Made by a program: the position numbers and the translations under genes
Part shown: positions 31,026 through 41,515 of the stretch, in pieces
Numbering within the stretch: position 1 is the first letter of the stretch
Layout of the letters: every line of letters begins with the position of its first letter
Notes under the pieces: model-generated
The model's input: the letters and a program-made list of their open reading frames with translations, nothing else
Told to the model about the DNA's origin: nothing
Databases searched by the model: none
Assembly (NCBI GenBank): GCA_000818945.1
Contig: KN805463.1
Coordinates: 1-64,000 of the forward strand
Origin: Schizochytrium sp. CCTCC M209059
Lineage: Eukaryota > Sar > Bigyra > Thraustochytrida > Thraustochytriidae
Reading direction: 5' to 3'
DNA length: 64,000 nt

Positions 31026-32153
31026 CTTGGTCGCGTACGCTTCAAGCGCCCGCCGGCAGAAGGTGCGCGGGGCTAGCGCGCGCGCGCCAGGCGTCGCGGG
31101 GCCAGCGCGCCGCCTCGCTCGGCTCGCACTCGCGTGAGCGCGCGGGCCGCGCCTCCTGCGTCGTTCCGTCTCTGTCGCCGTGATCGAGCACAGCGGCGCG
31201 TGCTCGCGTATTCCATGCTGGCTGGAGTCTTTGTGACGAGGTTGTGCGTGGATGGGAATCAATCAGCCGTGGGGGGCGGAGTCCCGTGGAGCATTCGATC
31301 GAGTCGAGCAGAAACCTGTCGTCAACCCAGCAATGGATCAAGGCCCGGCTCCCCCCGGAGGCACATTAGTTCGCCGCGCCACCCGTCAGCGACGTATAGC
31401 AAAGGAAAGTTTGCGATGTGACATGAGAAGGACCATTTCTGCAGCCCGTCCTGTCCTCACCAGCGAACACCATTATGATGACCTCGTTTTTGACCATGCG
31501 CAACGTATGATTGCGTTCAGGTGACCCGGGAGGACAGGCAGGCAAGCGAAAGCAGACAAGGCAGGCAAGCGGCGAGACGAAGCAAGGCCAACGACTCTGC
31601 GATGCAGGGAGCCCTAATTGCCGAGGAAGAGGCAGGCGGGGTGCTTTTTTTCCTCACAAGTAGCAGCAAGGCCTAAGCGAGGTGTGGACGTTGGGTCACC
31701 ATTTGCGACGGCCGCGTGCGGCCGTCTGCGGCGGCCGCGTGCGGCCGTCTGCGGCCGCCGCGGTTTTTTTCCTCTTTGATGGACGGGCCAATCAATGGGA
31801 GCTCGGCGAGTAAGCAACATCAGTGTATTGTATGCGCTTGCGGTGAAGTGTGAACAAAGCAGACTGGCCACATTTCATTGCCTTTTCCAGAATGTTGGAG
31901 CAGATGCTGGATGCAGAGTCGTGCGACTTTTCTTGCGCACCCGCCAACATTGTCGACCCATGGTGGCCGCAGCGCGTTCTGAAGGATCGCTTCTTTGAGG
32001 TGGTGCGTACTACCAAGTCTAGCCTTCGACATATCCATGTCTTACTGTTATGAGTAGATTTCTATAAGCTACTGTTGAGAGGCTTACCGGATAAACAGCT
32101 CATCGCAGAGCCCCGCTGCACCCTCCAGGGAGAGAGAAGCAAGTAAAAGCGCA
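31026..32153. other. divergent intergenic region, possible 5' exon of 7TM gene
   Basis: About 1.1 kb between the start of the F-box gene (minus) and the 7TM gene (plus). It contains a GC palindromic tandem repeat (31709-31763). An open segment at 31846-32002, with composition like a secreted region (ESCDFSCAPANIVDPWWP), could be an upstream exon: a GTGCGT donor at 32003 and acceptor at 32107-32108 would join it in frame to the 7TM gene. Weakly supported. Confidence 0.35.
31709..31763. repeat. GC palindromic tandem repeat
   Basis: Two near-perfect copies of a unit built from GGCCGCGTGCGGCCGTCTGC. Each copy is itself rich in GCGGCCGC/CGGCCG palindromes, so either strand can fold into stable stems. 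Confidence 0.85.
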
Positions 32154-33281
32154 ATGACGGGGCCGTGGTGTGCCTCTGTCGGGAGCTTGCCAGCATGCTG
32201 GCATGGCGAGTGCGTGAATGGTTCACGGTGCGAGTGTTGGCCAGGATGGACACAGACGCTCGAGGTCGACTTTTGGCAAGGCCCTGTGCTGCGCGAAATG
32301 CAAGTCGAAAGCGCAGCTTGCGACATTCCATCATGGCTGTCTCTGGACTTGCTTTCGACCGTGAGTAGCATCGTCGGGTACATCCTCGCGGGGCTGTTGG
32401 TTATTAGCGCGCGCGGAAGGCGCAAGTTCCGTCGGCAGTTTCCCAGTGTGCTCATATGTGGCATGTGCGCATTACTGGGAATGCTGCGAAGTTTGTGGCC
32501 TGCAGCATGGGGTCCAGGTCGGTCTTTGTACCTGTTTGTTTTTGGCGTGACCCAATTTTTGTGCGTGGCTATCACTTCGAACACGCAGGTTCGGTATCTT
32601 CAGTATTTGCGCCTGCAAAGTGAAGCCGGACTAAGTCTCGGGGCTCGAGTTCGTATGCAGCTCGTCGTGTACGCGCGTGGCATTAAGATTGTCCAACTTG
32701 CCTCTACCCTGGCGATTCCCTTTCTCTTGAGCAGTCCGCTCGTGGCCAAGACATGGGCAAGTCGTGTTCTCTTTCAAACGGGCATGATCATATTTGCAAT
32801 GAGCAACTTGGGATTGTCCATTTTGGGCGGGCACATTACATATTGCGTCATGCAGGACCTGGTGACTGCAATGCGCTGCCAGGATGGGATCCTGGCCATT
32901 CAGGACACGAAAATCTATTCCGCCACGAAACGTGCAACGAAGCGTCTGACCATGCTGTTTCGACTCTCTGTGATGATGGGAGTCTTTGACATTGGCTTGC
33001 TGGCTTTGAGCGTGAGCGATGTGGGTCTCTTGCTCTTCAAGTTTGCCTTGCCGATTCATATTTTTTTTGTACAATTATTCTACGCGGCATCGAGGCTCGC
33101 GGCCAAGCAAAGACCCAAGGCTCGCGACCCAGAAACGCGGATACACTTTCAATGCACAAAGGTTCTGGCGTCCAACACCTCAGTTCATCAACACCAGGGT
33201 CTGCAGACTTCAGTTTTGGGCCCGTTAGATGTGACATCTTCTTTCGATATCACGCGAACAAGTGGCCGAATGGGATTCTAG
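32154..33281 (+). CDS. seven-transmembrane receptor-like protein with EGF-like N-terminus
   Basis: 375 residues from ATG at 32154. The N-terminus has an EGF-like half-module (C15, C20, C26, C28; CWHGECVNGSRCECWPGW). Seven hydrophobic segments follow at about 64-85, 98-116, 124-142, 169-193, 205-226, 268-288 and 291-314, with basic loops (RGRRKFRR after TM1). This is consistent with an extracellular N-terminus and cytosolic tail rich in Lys/Arg then Ser/Thr. No signal peptide is visible, so the true start may lie in an upstream exon: the frame is open back to 32079 and suitable splice sites exist. The fold suggests a GPCR-like receptor or sensor. I do not see a diagnostic motif of a named GPCR family. 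Ligand unknown. Confidence 0.7.
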   Translation: MTGPWCASVGSLPACWHGECVNGSRCECWPGWTQTLEVDFWQGPVLREMQVESAACDIPSWLSLDLLSTVSSIVGYILAGLLVISARGRRKFRRQFPSVLICGMCALLGMLRSLWPAAWGPGRSLYLFVFGVTQFLCVAITSNTQVRYLQYLRLQSEAGLSLGARVRMQLVVYARGIKIVQLASTLAIPFLLSSPLVAKTWASRVLFQTGMIIFAMSNLGLSILGGHITYCVMQDLVTAMRCQDGILAIQDTKIYSATKRATKRLTMLFRLSVMMGVFDIGLLALSVSDVGLLLFKFALPIHIFFVQLFYAASRLAAKQRPKARDPETRIHFQCTKVLASNTSVHQHQGLQTSVLGPLDVTSSFDITRTSGRMGF

Positions 33282-33584
33282 GCAAAGTATTGAAGATGGG
33301 ATTGAAAGATGGATTCTGGTTAGTATTGGTTGTTCCTCGGTACAAGGCAAGGAGAAAGTGGGCATTTGCTGGGCATTCGCGGGGCGATAGCAATGGCATT
33401 CTGGAGACGTTTCAAGTCTTATTATGCCTCTCGCTGCTCTCCGCTTCCATTACTTTTCGTTTATTAGGACCACAATAACACAGTCATCATGACACCTGTT
33501 GTTGTTCCTCCAATCTGTCTAGGGGAAGCGTGAAAATACGTTCGTATGTTATTCAATGTTGTGCTACAAGGCCATCTTCTTTCC
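33282..33584. other. 3' flank of the 7TM gene
   Basis: About 300 bases with no gene. The next stretch towards the acyltransferase gene is occupied by degenerate copies of that gene's 3' end. Confidence 0.5.
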
Positions 33585-33858
33585 TCATGAGGAGGAAGAT
33601 TCACGTCCCCTTGTGAGGACGTCGAGATGAGCTTGGAGTATATACGAAGAAAGAGAGACGGTGTTGTCCGTATGGGTTTCGTGTGCGGGCTGAGATGAGA
33701 CCCAAAATTGAGAAACAATAAAGCACGTCACGATGAGCATGAAAACGAGACTTTTGGGATGGTCTTGGAGCAAGTTCGTTTAAAAAAGGACACAGTGTTG
33801 TCCGTCAAGGTTTTCTTGGTGCGCGATGTGAGATCCCAGATGGAAAGAAAATGGCTCG
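33585..33858 (-). pseudogene. two degenerate tandem copies of the LPCAT gene 3' end
   Basis: Directly after the LPCAT stop, two further copies of its last coding segment lie in tandem, with a period of 131-137 bases. The landmark GTCTTGTCGG in the gene (33932) recurs as GTGTTGTCCG at 33795 and 33661; GATCCCA (33963) recurs at 33832 and as GACCCA near 33699. Translated, the outer copy gives ETHTDNTVSL, then LQAHLDVL and RESSSS before a stop; the gene has ETHTDKTVSF, LQAHLECL and PTSSSS. The middle copy retains WD, TDNTVSF and has lost the rest. Confidence 0.8.
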
Positions 33859-35181
33859 TTATGAAGATGAGGAAGTTGGATTGGAAACGAGGCACTCGAG
33901 ATGAGCTTGAAGGAAGTCTGTAAAGGAGACGGTCTTGTCGGTGTGGGTTTCACGCGCGACCTGATCCCAGGTAGGAGGCTCACCCTCGATTCCGGCATCA
34001 CGAGCCGCCTTTACAGCGACAGCCTTGAATGCCGAGTGGTCCATGCGTCCATTGTTGGCTTGTACGCCAGGAGCTGCGAGGTAGCGAAGCAAGAGGGCTC
34101 TTGTGATTTCAAAAATGCCAGGAACGTCAGGAAAGGCGCGCTGGACATCGACGAAGGGCCATGGGAGTACGATTGCGGGCTTGACTTTGCGCTTTGCGGC
34201 AATCTTTGCAAGAAAGAGATCAGGATAGGTGTACTCGGTGGTGGGGACGCCGAGCGCGTCGGCCATGGCGCTGCGCACGCGGTCGCAAAATGCAGCGGCG
34301 TCCTCATTTTTTAGGGGCTCCATGACGGGCAGAAATTGTACGGTCACGTGAAGCTGGAGTCGAGCAAGGCAGCGGAGAACAATGAGTCCACGTCGGGGGG
34401 ATCCGACGGTCCATGCGGGGTCAAAGGCCCCGACGTTCCACTGGAGAACTGCAGGCTGTACGGGTGCGAGGGGCTCAAAGGCGCCACGTCTGAACTGAAT
34501 GAGACTGGTTCGATTCGTGCACGTGCCTTCGGGGTAAACGGCAAGACGTCGGCGCCAAGTTCCTGTGCGATCGGCGCGCTGTAGGATGGCCTCCGCAGCG
34601 AGGTGCCTGCTGGAAATATTTTCGCGGTCGACGAGAATGGTCTGCATGGCCTTGAGAACGGGTCCGACAAAGGTCTCTGTGAGATCAGCTTTTGCAACAA
34701 AGCTGGGGGCGTCCATGAATGCGGCTGCGAGGAGAGCGTCAAAGGGAGTGGAGTGAGGCCCAACGACGGCGACGCGGGCCTTGCTTGCAGGCGCAAGCTT
34801 GCCAACCGTCTCGACGGTGTAGACACCAAAGCAGGAGAGGAGGATGCGAGCCGTGGCGTAAACAATATGTGCCTGAATGCGAGCGCGAGATGCTGGGAGT
34901 GGCTCGTTGACGTCGCATCCAATGACGGAGAGCAGGACGAGTCCAGTGGCGACGGGAATGGTGACGAGAAAGATGAGAATGCGGAACGGCGCAAGCACGA
35001 CGAGGCCGGTCACGAAGAGGACCCATTCTTGTGCGTCCATGGCCTCATCCGTCTGAAATGGATTGACCTCTTTGAGTTCGAGGTGCGACCTGCGTCTCCT
35101 GCGTGTTGTGGAGAGGCGGCGTTCGATGCGTCGCGTCTCTTTAGCGGAGAGTCGCCGCAAAGACGGCTGCTCGGTCGCCAT
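33859..35181 (-). CDS. LPCAT1/2-type lysophospholipid acyltransferase (PlsC superfamily)
   Basis: 440 residues, ATG at 35181. A basic N-terminal tail is followed by two hydrophobic segments (52-72, 74-90) and the acyltransferase motifs in order: HSTPFD (143-148, HX4D catalytic), LVDREN (183-188), YPEGTCTNRTSL (216-227, the LPCAT/AGPAT EGTCTNR motif), and VQPAVLQW (241-248). The C-terminal 130 residues correspond to the EF-hand region of LPCAT1/2, but the loops here lack the canonical DxDxG calcium ligands. It should acylate lysophosphatidylcholine or related lysolipids with acyl-CoA at the ER or lipid droplets (Lands cycle), a route for placing polyunsaturated acyl chains into phospholipids. 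The 3' end is flanked by decayed duplicates of itself. Confidence 0.9.
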   Translation of the reverse strand: MATEQPSLRRLSAKETRRIERRLSTTRRRRRSHLELKEVNPFQTDEAMDAQEWVLFVTGLVVLAPFRILIFLVTIPVATGLVLLSVIGCDVNEPLPASRARIQAHIVYATARILLSCFGVYTVETVGKLAPASKARVAVVGPHSTPFDALLAAAFMDAPSFVAKADLTETFVGPVLKAMQTILVDRENISSRHLAAEAILQRADRTGTWRRRLAVYPEGTCTNRTSLIQFRRGAFEPLAPVQPAVLQWNVGAFDPAWTVGSPRRGLIVLRCLARLQLHVTVQFLPVMEPLKNEDAAAFCDRVRSAMADALGVPTTEYTYPDLFLAKIAAKRKVKPAIVLPWPFVDVQRAFPDVPGIFEITRALLLRYLAAPGVQANNGRMDHSAFKAVAVKAARDAGIEGEPPTWDQVARETHTDKTVSFTDFLQAHLECLVSNPTSSSS

Positions 35182-35453
35182 GCTTGCTTGCTTGCTTGCT
35201 GGTTAGCTCACTCACCTTCTTGTTTGCTTGTCTGCCAACGTGCGCGCGCGCGCGCGCGTCGACTAACAAAGAGACGCAGGGGCGCGCACGTGCGCGCGTC
35301 TGTGTGTGTGTGCGTATGCGCGCGGTGGTATCGTCTGCCGTCTGTGCGCTACGCTGTCTAGCGAGCCAGGAAACCTTTTGATTTATTTGCGTCTGAGTCT
35401 CATGCAGTCGGCGAGATTCATTCATTCATCTGTCAGGCAGGGGACATGAAGAC
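35182..35453. other. LPCAT promoter side with simple repeats
   Basis: (TTGC)n adjacent to the ATG (35182-35200), alternating (GC)n at 35241-35259 and (GT)-rich at 35300-35315. No gene. Confidence 0.6.
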
Positions 35454-35480
35454 ATGGCTGCGGCGAGATGGAAGACTTGG

Positions 35481-35874
35481 GCCTGGTATACGCGTGTCTC
35501 GATAGCACGACAAGACATTGTGCAGGCAGGCCTAAGCTCAATACCATGGTATACGCGTGTCTCGATAGCACGACAAGACATTGTGCAGGCGTCCGTTGTC
35601 ATTCCTTGCGTAGATGATTCGGTTCATTGGTTGGGATGACTAGAAATTGTGCAGGCGGGCCTAAGCTCAATACCATGGTATACGCGTGTCTCGATAGCAC
35701 GACAGGAAATTGTGCAGGCAGGCCTAAGCTCAATACCATGGTATACGCGTGTCTCGATAGCACGACAAGACATTGTGCAGGCGTCCGTTGTCATTCCTTG
35801 CGTAGCGACAGGAAATTGTGCAGGCGTCCGTTGTCATTCCTTGCGTAGATGATTCGGTTCATTGGTTGGGAGGT
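35481..35874. repeat. mosaic minisatellite, about 63-base units
   Basis: Tandem array built from three modules: A (GGTATACGCGTGTCTCGATA plus GCACGACAAGA), B (ATTGTGCAGGCAGGCCTAAG plus CTCAATACCAT) and C (ATTGTGCAGGCGTCCGTTGT plus CATTCCTTGCGTAG, sometimes plus ATGATTCGGTTCATTGGTTGG). Order is about A-B, A-C, B, A-B, A-C, C. Copies are nearly identical, so the array is young. It lies at the truncated 3' end of the AMP-ligase-like gene. Confidence 0.9.
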
Positions 35875-36026
35875 GCCCAAACAGATTGTTTGTTTAGAAA
35901 CTCGCGTAGTACGTCTCTCCTTGTGTAAACGAGATGAGTTGGATCATTGGGCTTCTTTTTGTTGGGGTAAGGAAATGGATGCCATTTCATTTTACATTTT
36001 TGATTGTGTGAAGAGCAAAGGAGCTT

Positions 36027-37484
36027 TTATTCTTGCAGAAAGAGAAAACCTTCTGGGTCAATGAGGGCTTTTAGGCCAGTCGTGAACCAGCCATGAGCAG
36101 AGAGCATGGACTCGTTGTTTTCCGATGGGGTGTCGAGGTAGCCAAGCATGACGGAGGCCCCGCGAGCCTGAAGATGGCCCATGGTACCATGAGGGACCTC
36201 GCTGTCGTTGTCGTCGACGATGCGAATTTCCAAATGAGGAACAGGCTTGCCCACCGTGTGGAGCGGGTCATGAGCTTGACGGACGGTGATGAGGAAGGCG
36301 ACTTCGGTCATGAAGATTCCGTGAACACACCGAACTTGATCGCCCAAGAAGCGAGGCACACGACGAAGCAAATCTTCAGAGACGGGAGCTTCGCCGCAGA
36401 GAATCGAGCAAAGGTCGGGGAATGTGTTATCTTCTGCTGCGTCGAGAATGGCCTCAAGCATGGAAGGAAAGACGAAGGTTTGGGTGACGTTTTGCTCGCG
36501 AAGAACATTGACAACCTTGTGAGGAGAGAACTTGGAGACAAAGACGTTTGCGGCGCCGATCATCGTAACGGCGACCGTATTGACAAAGTTGGAAATGTGT
36601 GACATGGGCGCGATGTGGGCGTACCGCGAGTCCGGGGTGATGGCGAGTTCGCGTAGGGCGCAGAAAGCGCTGGCGAGAATGTTTTCATGCGAGAGCATGA
36701 TGGCTTGTTGTTGTTGTTGTTGACGATGATGTCTGGTAGTATTTTTTACGGAAAAGAAGATGCCAACACAATCGTCTCGCGATACGGTGACGGGATTCAT
36801 GGGTTGTGAGATGGAATCGATGAGCTGTGTTTCGTAGTGTAGTGCGCCGTCGGGAGCGGGTTCGTTGCGAGCGTGGCCAAAATAAATGATGTGTTTGAGA
36901 GATGACACTTGATCAAGGAGTCTTGGAATGGCCGCGGCGAAGGCGTCATCGACAAAGAGTGCAATGGGCTCGCATCGATTGAGGACGTTGATGATTTCGG
37001 GCGGTGCGAGGCGCGGGTTGACGGGAACGAGGAGGAGGCCAGCATGAGGGCATGCCCAAAAGATCTCGATGAGATTTGGAGCATTGAGCGCAAGCACGGC
37101 GACGCGTGAGCCGGCTTCGAGCTTGAGGTTGCGCGCAAGGGCTGTGGCCACGCAAGCGGCGCGGTGGGTGAGTTGCGCGTAGGTGGATGTGCTTCCGTCG
37201 GCGTGGACGGCGGCGATGCGGTTTGGATGCGAGCGCGCGGCTGAGGCAAGCGTCATGTTGAGCGAGAGAGGCGCATCTTGCGGCTTGCTGACGGTTGTTT
37301 TGTCGGAGTTTGTCTGTGTTCTGGCAGAAGATGCCGAGCGAAGTCGAGCTGCTCGTGCGGGCGGTCTCTCGCGCGCGTTGCGGAGCTCGGTGGGGTCTCC
37401 GAACTGGGTCGCGAGCACGAGGAGTGCCGCCGCTGCGACAAGGCCTGCGGTCTGCGCGAACGTGAGGCGGGCCTCGCCTGCCAT
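36027..37484 (-). pseudogene. AMP-binding (acyl-CoA synthetase-like) gene lacking P-loop and C-terminal domain
   Basis: 485 residues from ATG at 37484 (strong Kozak: A at -3, G at +4); an upstream in-frame ATG at 37604 has a weak context. A signal-anchor-like segment (10-27) precedes an ANL superfamily N-domain: STYAQLTHRAA, PVNPRLAPPEI, MLSHENIL, APMSHISNF, HGIFMTE (388-394, the GxTE motif), and GWFTTG (465-470). Two defects stand out. The Ser/Thr/Gly-rich phosphate loop expected before MLSH is replaced by SVKNTTRHH plus RQQQQQQ (245-260, from a TTG repeat at 36704-36721). The protein stops at FLFLQE, just after GWFTTG, where the conserved Asp of TGD is Leu, so the C-terminal lysine domain is missing. 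Catalysis seems impossible; it is a pseudogene or pseudoenzyme. The frame is otherwise intact, so decay is recent or the fold is kept. Confidence 0.75.
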
Positions 37485-37707
37485 GATGTTCTTTTCGCTC
37501 GGCCAGCCAACGGGTTTTGGTTCCCTCAATGACCACAATGAGCTGGCTGGGACAATTGGCCAGCAACCACCAAACCTAGCCGGTGGCACTGGTGATTGGG
37601 ACATTTATTTCACAACAACGAAAGGAAGAGTTCTGAGAGGTGGTCGTGTTGCTGGCCGCACACACGCGGCAGAGTCATCGTCGCAAATGTAATCGCCGCA
37701 AATGTAT

Positions 37708-37990
37708 GCAAGACCAAGACCAAGACCACAAGACCAAAAGACCAAAACCAAGAACAAGACCAAGACCAAAACAAAGATCAAGGCCAAGACCACAAGACCA
37801 AGACTAAGACCAAGACCACAAGACCAAGACCAAGACCACAAGACCAAAACCAAGACCAAGACCAAGACCAAGACCAAGACCAAAACCAAGATCAAGAACA
37901 AGACCACAAGACCACAAGACCACAAGACCAAAACTAAGAACAAGAGCACAAAACCAAAACCAAGACCAAAACCAAGAGCACTGTTTCTTT
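37708..37990 (+). repeat. (CCAAGA/CACAAGA)n hexa/heptanucleotide tract
   Basis: About 280 bases of imperfect CAAGAC-type repeats (CCAAGA, CACAAGA, CCAAAA). The reverse strand reads as a long Leu/Val/Gly frame, an artefact. Confidence 0.9.
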
Positions 37991-38262
37991 TCCGACAACA
38001 AATGATTGGAAAGACACCCAAAGTTCTGAGAAGAGAATCCGGCCGTGGCGGAATTATCGTGGCAAATGTATACATGAGCAAGAGCAAGAGCACTGTCAGG
38101 TGCCAGAACAACAATAAAGGATTGGAAAGAAGAACAAGACAGAGTTCTGACAAGACGGTTGTCTTGGCCAAATGCGTGCAAGAGCACTGCTTATTTCGCA
38201 AGAACAAAGGATTGGAAAGGCACACAAGACAGAGCTTTGAAAAGTCGTGTTCCTGACAAGTA
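37990..38262 (+). repeat. degenerate tandem unit of about 95-110 bases
   Basis: A unit containing (A)GGATTGGAAAG, ACAAGACAGAG and TTCTGA recurs at about 38000, 38112 and 38206, with a further partial match near 37620. Copies are diverged. Confidence 0.65.
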
Positions 38263-41200
38263 GAAGCCTAGTGGCAACGGAGAAAGATGCCACGTGCACG
38301 CGTTCAAGCGCGATCATCCATTCAAGCACGAGCCAGGAAAAAAGGAGCGTCTGTCTGCCTGTGGCCGCTGAGGATGCAATGACAATGTGCCATGCGAGCA
38401 TGTACGACAACTCGAGACCAAGCCAAGAAGACTCAACAACATTTTCTGCCACGAGCTAATAGCAAATGTTGATTGAGATACAATTCGAGGCTAAGGTGCA
38501 AGCATGGACAAGGGCAAATACGAGGAAATGCGAGGAAATGCGAGTTGATGCAAAAATTGCATCTTGAAGGCCCGGTCCTCACATCATTGGCATCTGACTT
38601 ATGGCAAGACAAATGTTGGCCAAATGTTCTTTTTTGCAGAAAAGCAACAATGAGGTATACGCACCTCGGCGAGGCAGACAAACACCAAGGCCAAAAGGAC
38701 AGGCAGGCTTTTTTCTGCGGGCCGCTCTCGGCTCAAAATTTGGAAAGAGCTCGAAATTCAAGAGTTTCGTTGACCGGACCGCCTCCCAAGGGTAGCTGCT
38801 AGCTGGCTGCGCTGATGGCTGGCCTTGCTCGACCAGCCAGCGCGGTTCCCGCGGACGTTATCTTTCCTCCTCTGACTTTTACATGACCTAAAATAGGTCT
38901 TCCTGCCTCCACGCCTCAAGAGCCTGCATGCATATACCAGCCAGGGCCGACCAGCCAAGCCAGGCAGCCACCCAATGCCAGGATCGGCGGCGCGACGTGG
39001 GCCGGGCCGGGGTAAGCCCGATAGCCGTAAGCGGCAAGTGCGTGTGTGGATGCGTAGACGTAGACACGGAGACGCAGACGTCGATAGAAAAGGCGTGTGT
39101 CCGCGGGCTAGAGGGAGAGCGGGAGACAGAAACGCGCGGTCATGGAGGAGCAGCGGCCGGAGGGAGAAAAAGGAAGGACAAAAAACAAAACAAAAAAAAA
39201 CGGAAAGTTCGCAGGCGCCCCGCAGCGGCGGCTCCCGCGCCGGCGAGAGGAAGCCCGCAGCGCACCAGCACGCGGCTGCAGGCGCGCTGTGGGTCGCGAG
39301 TTTCGCAGCCTCGCGAAAGAAAAGAAAAGGAAAAGAAAGGAGAGGAAAAGAATGAGATGCAAGCAGGGCAGCCTGAAGAGCCAAGAAGAGCAGCCACGAA
39401 GCCAAGATTCGGACGGCCAGTGGCAGCTCGAAGGTTGGCCGGCCGCGACCGCCTTGTGCCGAGCGACCGACTACGTCCGGCCGGGCCGCATCCGGGCCGC
39501 AGCCGATCGTGCAGCTGCACAAGATGCTGAGCGCGGAGGGCCCGCGCCTCGGGAACGGGGGCAGCGCTGAGAAGAGGCCGTCTGTCCGCGTCCCGAGTCT
39601 GGCTCCAGGCTACACCCGTTTCGCAGATGCCGGCCCTCCGAGACACGCCTCTCGCGAGGGAAGCGAGCCAGGGAAGCGCCGCTATCTATCGCCTCGCCTT
39701 GCCTCGCCTCCGGGGTCCCCTGCCTCTGCTCGTCTGCGTCGCATCTGCGTCGTCCTCGGTCTCTGTCACCTTGTCTGTCAATCTGTCTGTCAGTCTGTCT
39801 CTCTGTCTCTGTGTGTGTGACTGTCTGTCTGTCTGCATGTGTGTGTGTCTGTCTGTCTGTCGGACGCTCTGCTGTGCCGTGACGCCGTGCCTAATGCCTG
39901 CCACGCTGTTGTGTGAATCCGCATGGCTGCGGAGGCGCGGCTGGCGAGGGCCGTTACGCGCTGGCTGGCAACGCAGGCTGGCCAGTGGCGGCGAATTATT
40001 TGATCACGTCGCGAGCCACAGCCACGGCACGGCGACGAACGAGCGCTCCCGGCTCCACGCAGCCAGGCCTTGCTTGTTGCTTGCTTGTTTGCTTGCTTGC
40101 TCGAAGTGCCTGGCTCTGGTTTGGGTGCGCTATAGAGAGAGGTGGATATAGGATGGGCTTGTGCCCCTGGGCTGAAGCTGCTGCAGCTCTGCGTCTGTGT
40201 CTGACTCACAGTCTCCGTCTGTCTGTTTGTCTGTCTGTCAGTCGATGGAAACGGGCGCGCAAGAGACGCAGATTGGCCGAGGCACCGTCGCCACCGCCCG
40301 TCCACCGGGGCCTACTTCTCGCGCGCCAGGGTACGCGAGGCTAATGCAAGTCAACATCCACGCCAGCCAGCTGGAGCTCGTTAGCGTCCGCATCGTTGGC
40401 CGGAAATGGCCATAACAGACAAGCGGCCAGCGGGAAGATCGATGGATTCATGGATCGGTCCATCGATCCATCATCCATCGGCCAGCGCGGCCTGGCCGGC
40501 CGATGTGACCGGCCCCCGGTCGCGAGACTCGTCGTCCTTGTTCTTGACCTCCGGCTTGTTTCGCCGGTCTCGGCTCAGCGAGTCTCGGCTCGTCTCGGCT
40601 TGGCTTGTCTCTGCCGCATCATCGACCGACCGACCTCCCGCGCGAAGTCGGCACGGCCGCGCTGCGGGGGGGCCCTGGCCGCAAAAGGAGGCGGCTCGCA
40701 ACAGGGCAGCTCGCAGACCCGGCGCACGCATGCGCACGGGCACACACTCCCTGCTGCCTGCACACCATCCCGCGCGCGGACCAGCGGTGTGGGAAGAATG
40801 GCTGTAACTCGCCGGAAAGGCAGGCCTCGCTGCACACCGCAGTGGCCGGCGGCGCGTTGCGATTCCAACGGTCAAGACATGAGGTGGTGTGGCACGCGTC
40901 GGCTACGCGGAGAGCCTGGGCCGCTTCCGTCTGGCTGCAGACAGGCTGTGTCCATCCATACCTTCGCTCGCCGCGAGTCGCATCGGTCTTTCCTCGTGTG
41001 CGTGTCGCTCCCCCCAACCATTCATCCATTCATTTACCCCTCCATCCATCCATTCGTCCATCCTTCGCTCCCTTCCTTCGGTCCTTCCTTCCTCCTCCGA
41101 GAAGCTGCGATTGTGCGCGCACACAAGACGAGCGTTGCTCGGAAGCAGGCTCCTGGAAGCAAAGCCGACCCGCGGTGGAGATCGCAGACGCTATAACCAT

Positions 41201-41476
41201 GAGGCCAAACCCTAGACACCCACCACGCGGCAGGAGACGCCGCGGCCCCGGTGCAGGGTCCTCCCTTCCTTCCTCCCTCAGTCTCTCCCACTTTCGGTCT
41301 CGAGCATAAGAGCGTGCCGGGTGTGGAAGGGAAGAACCGCGGCGCTACTTGCGCTGCTTCCTTTTCCGCTCTTGAGCGTCCGGTCCAGGCGACGTGGCAG
41401 CTGCGGCGAAAGAAAGGAAGAAAGAAAGACCGGCGCTCGGAAGGAGGGAGCGAGGAAAGAAGCTAACTGTAAAAGA

Positions 41477-41515
<39 letters not shown>
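41477..41515 (+). repeat. (GGCT)n tetranucleotide repeat
   Basis: About ten perfect GGCT units. The same motif recurs across both deserts (18.43, 18.69 and 41.9 kb). Confidence 0.95.

Noticed and set aside
35481..35874. Possible CRISPR-like array
   Set aside because: Whole units repeat with no unique spacers; it is a minisatellite in a eukaryotic genome.
37605..38225. 206-codon Leu/Val/Gly membrane-like frame
   Set aside because: Reverse translation of the CAAGAC tract.
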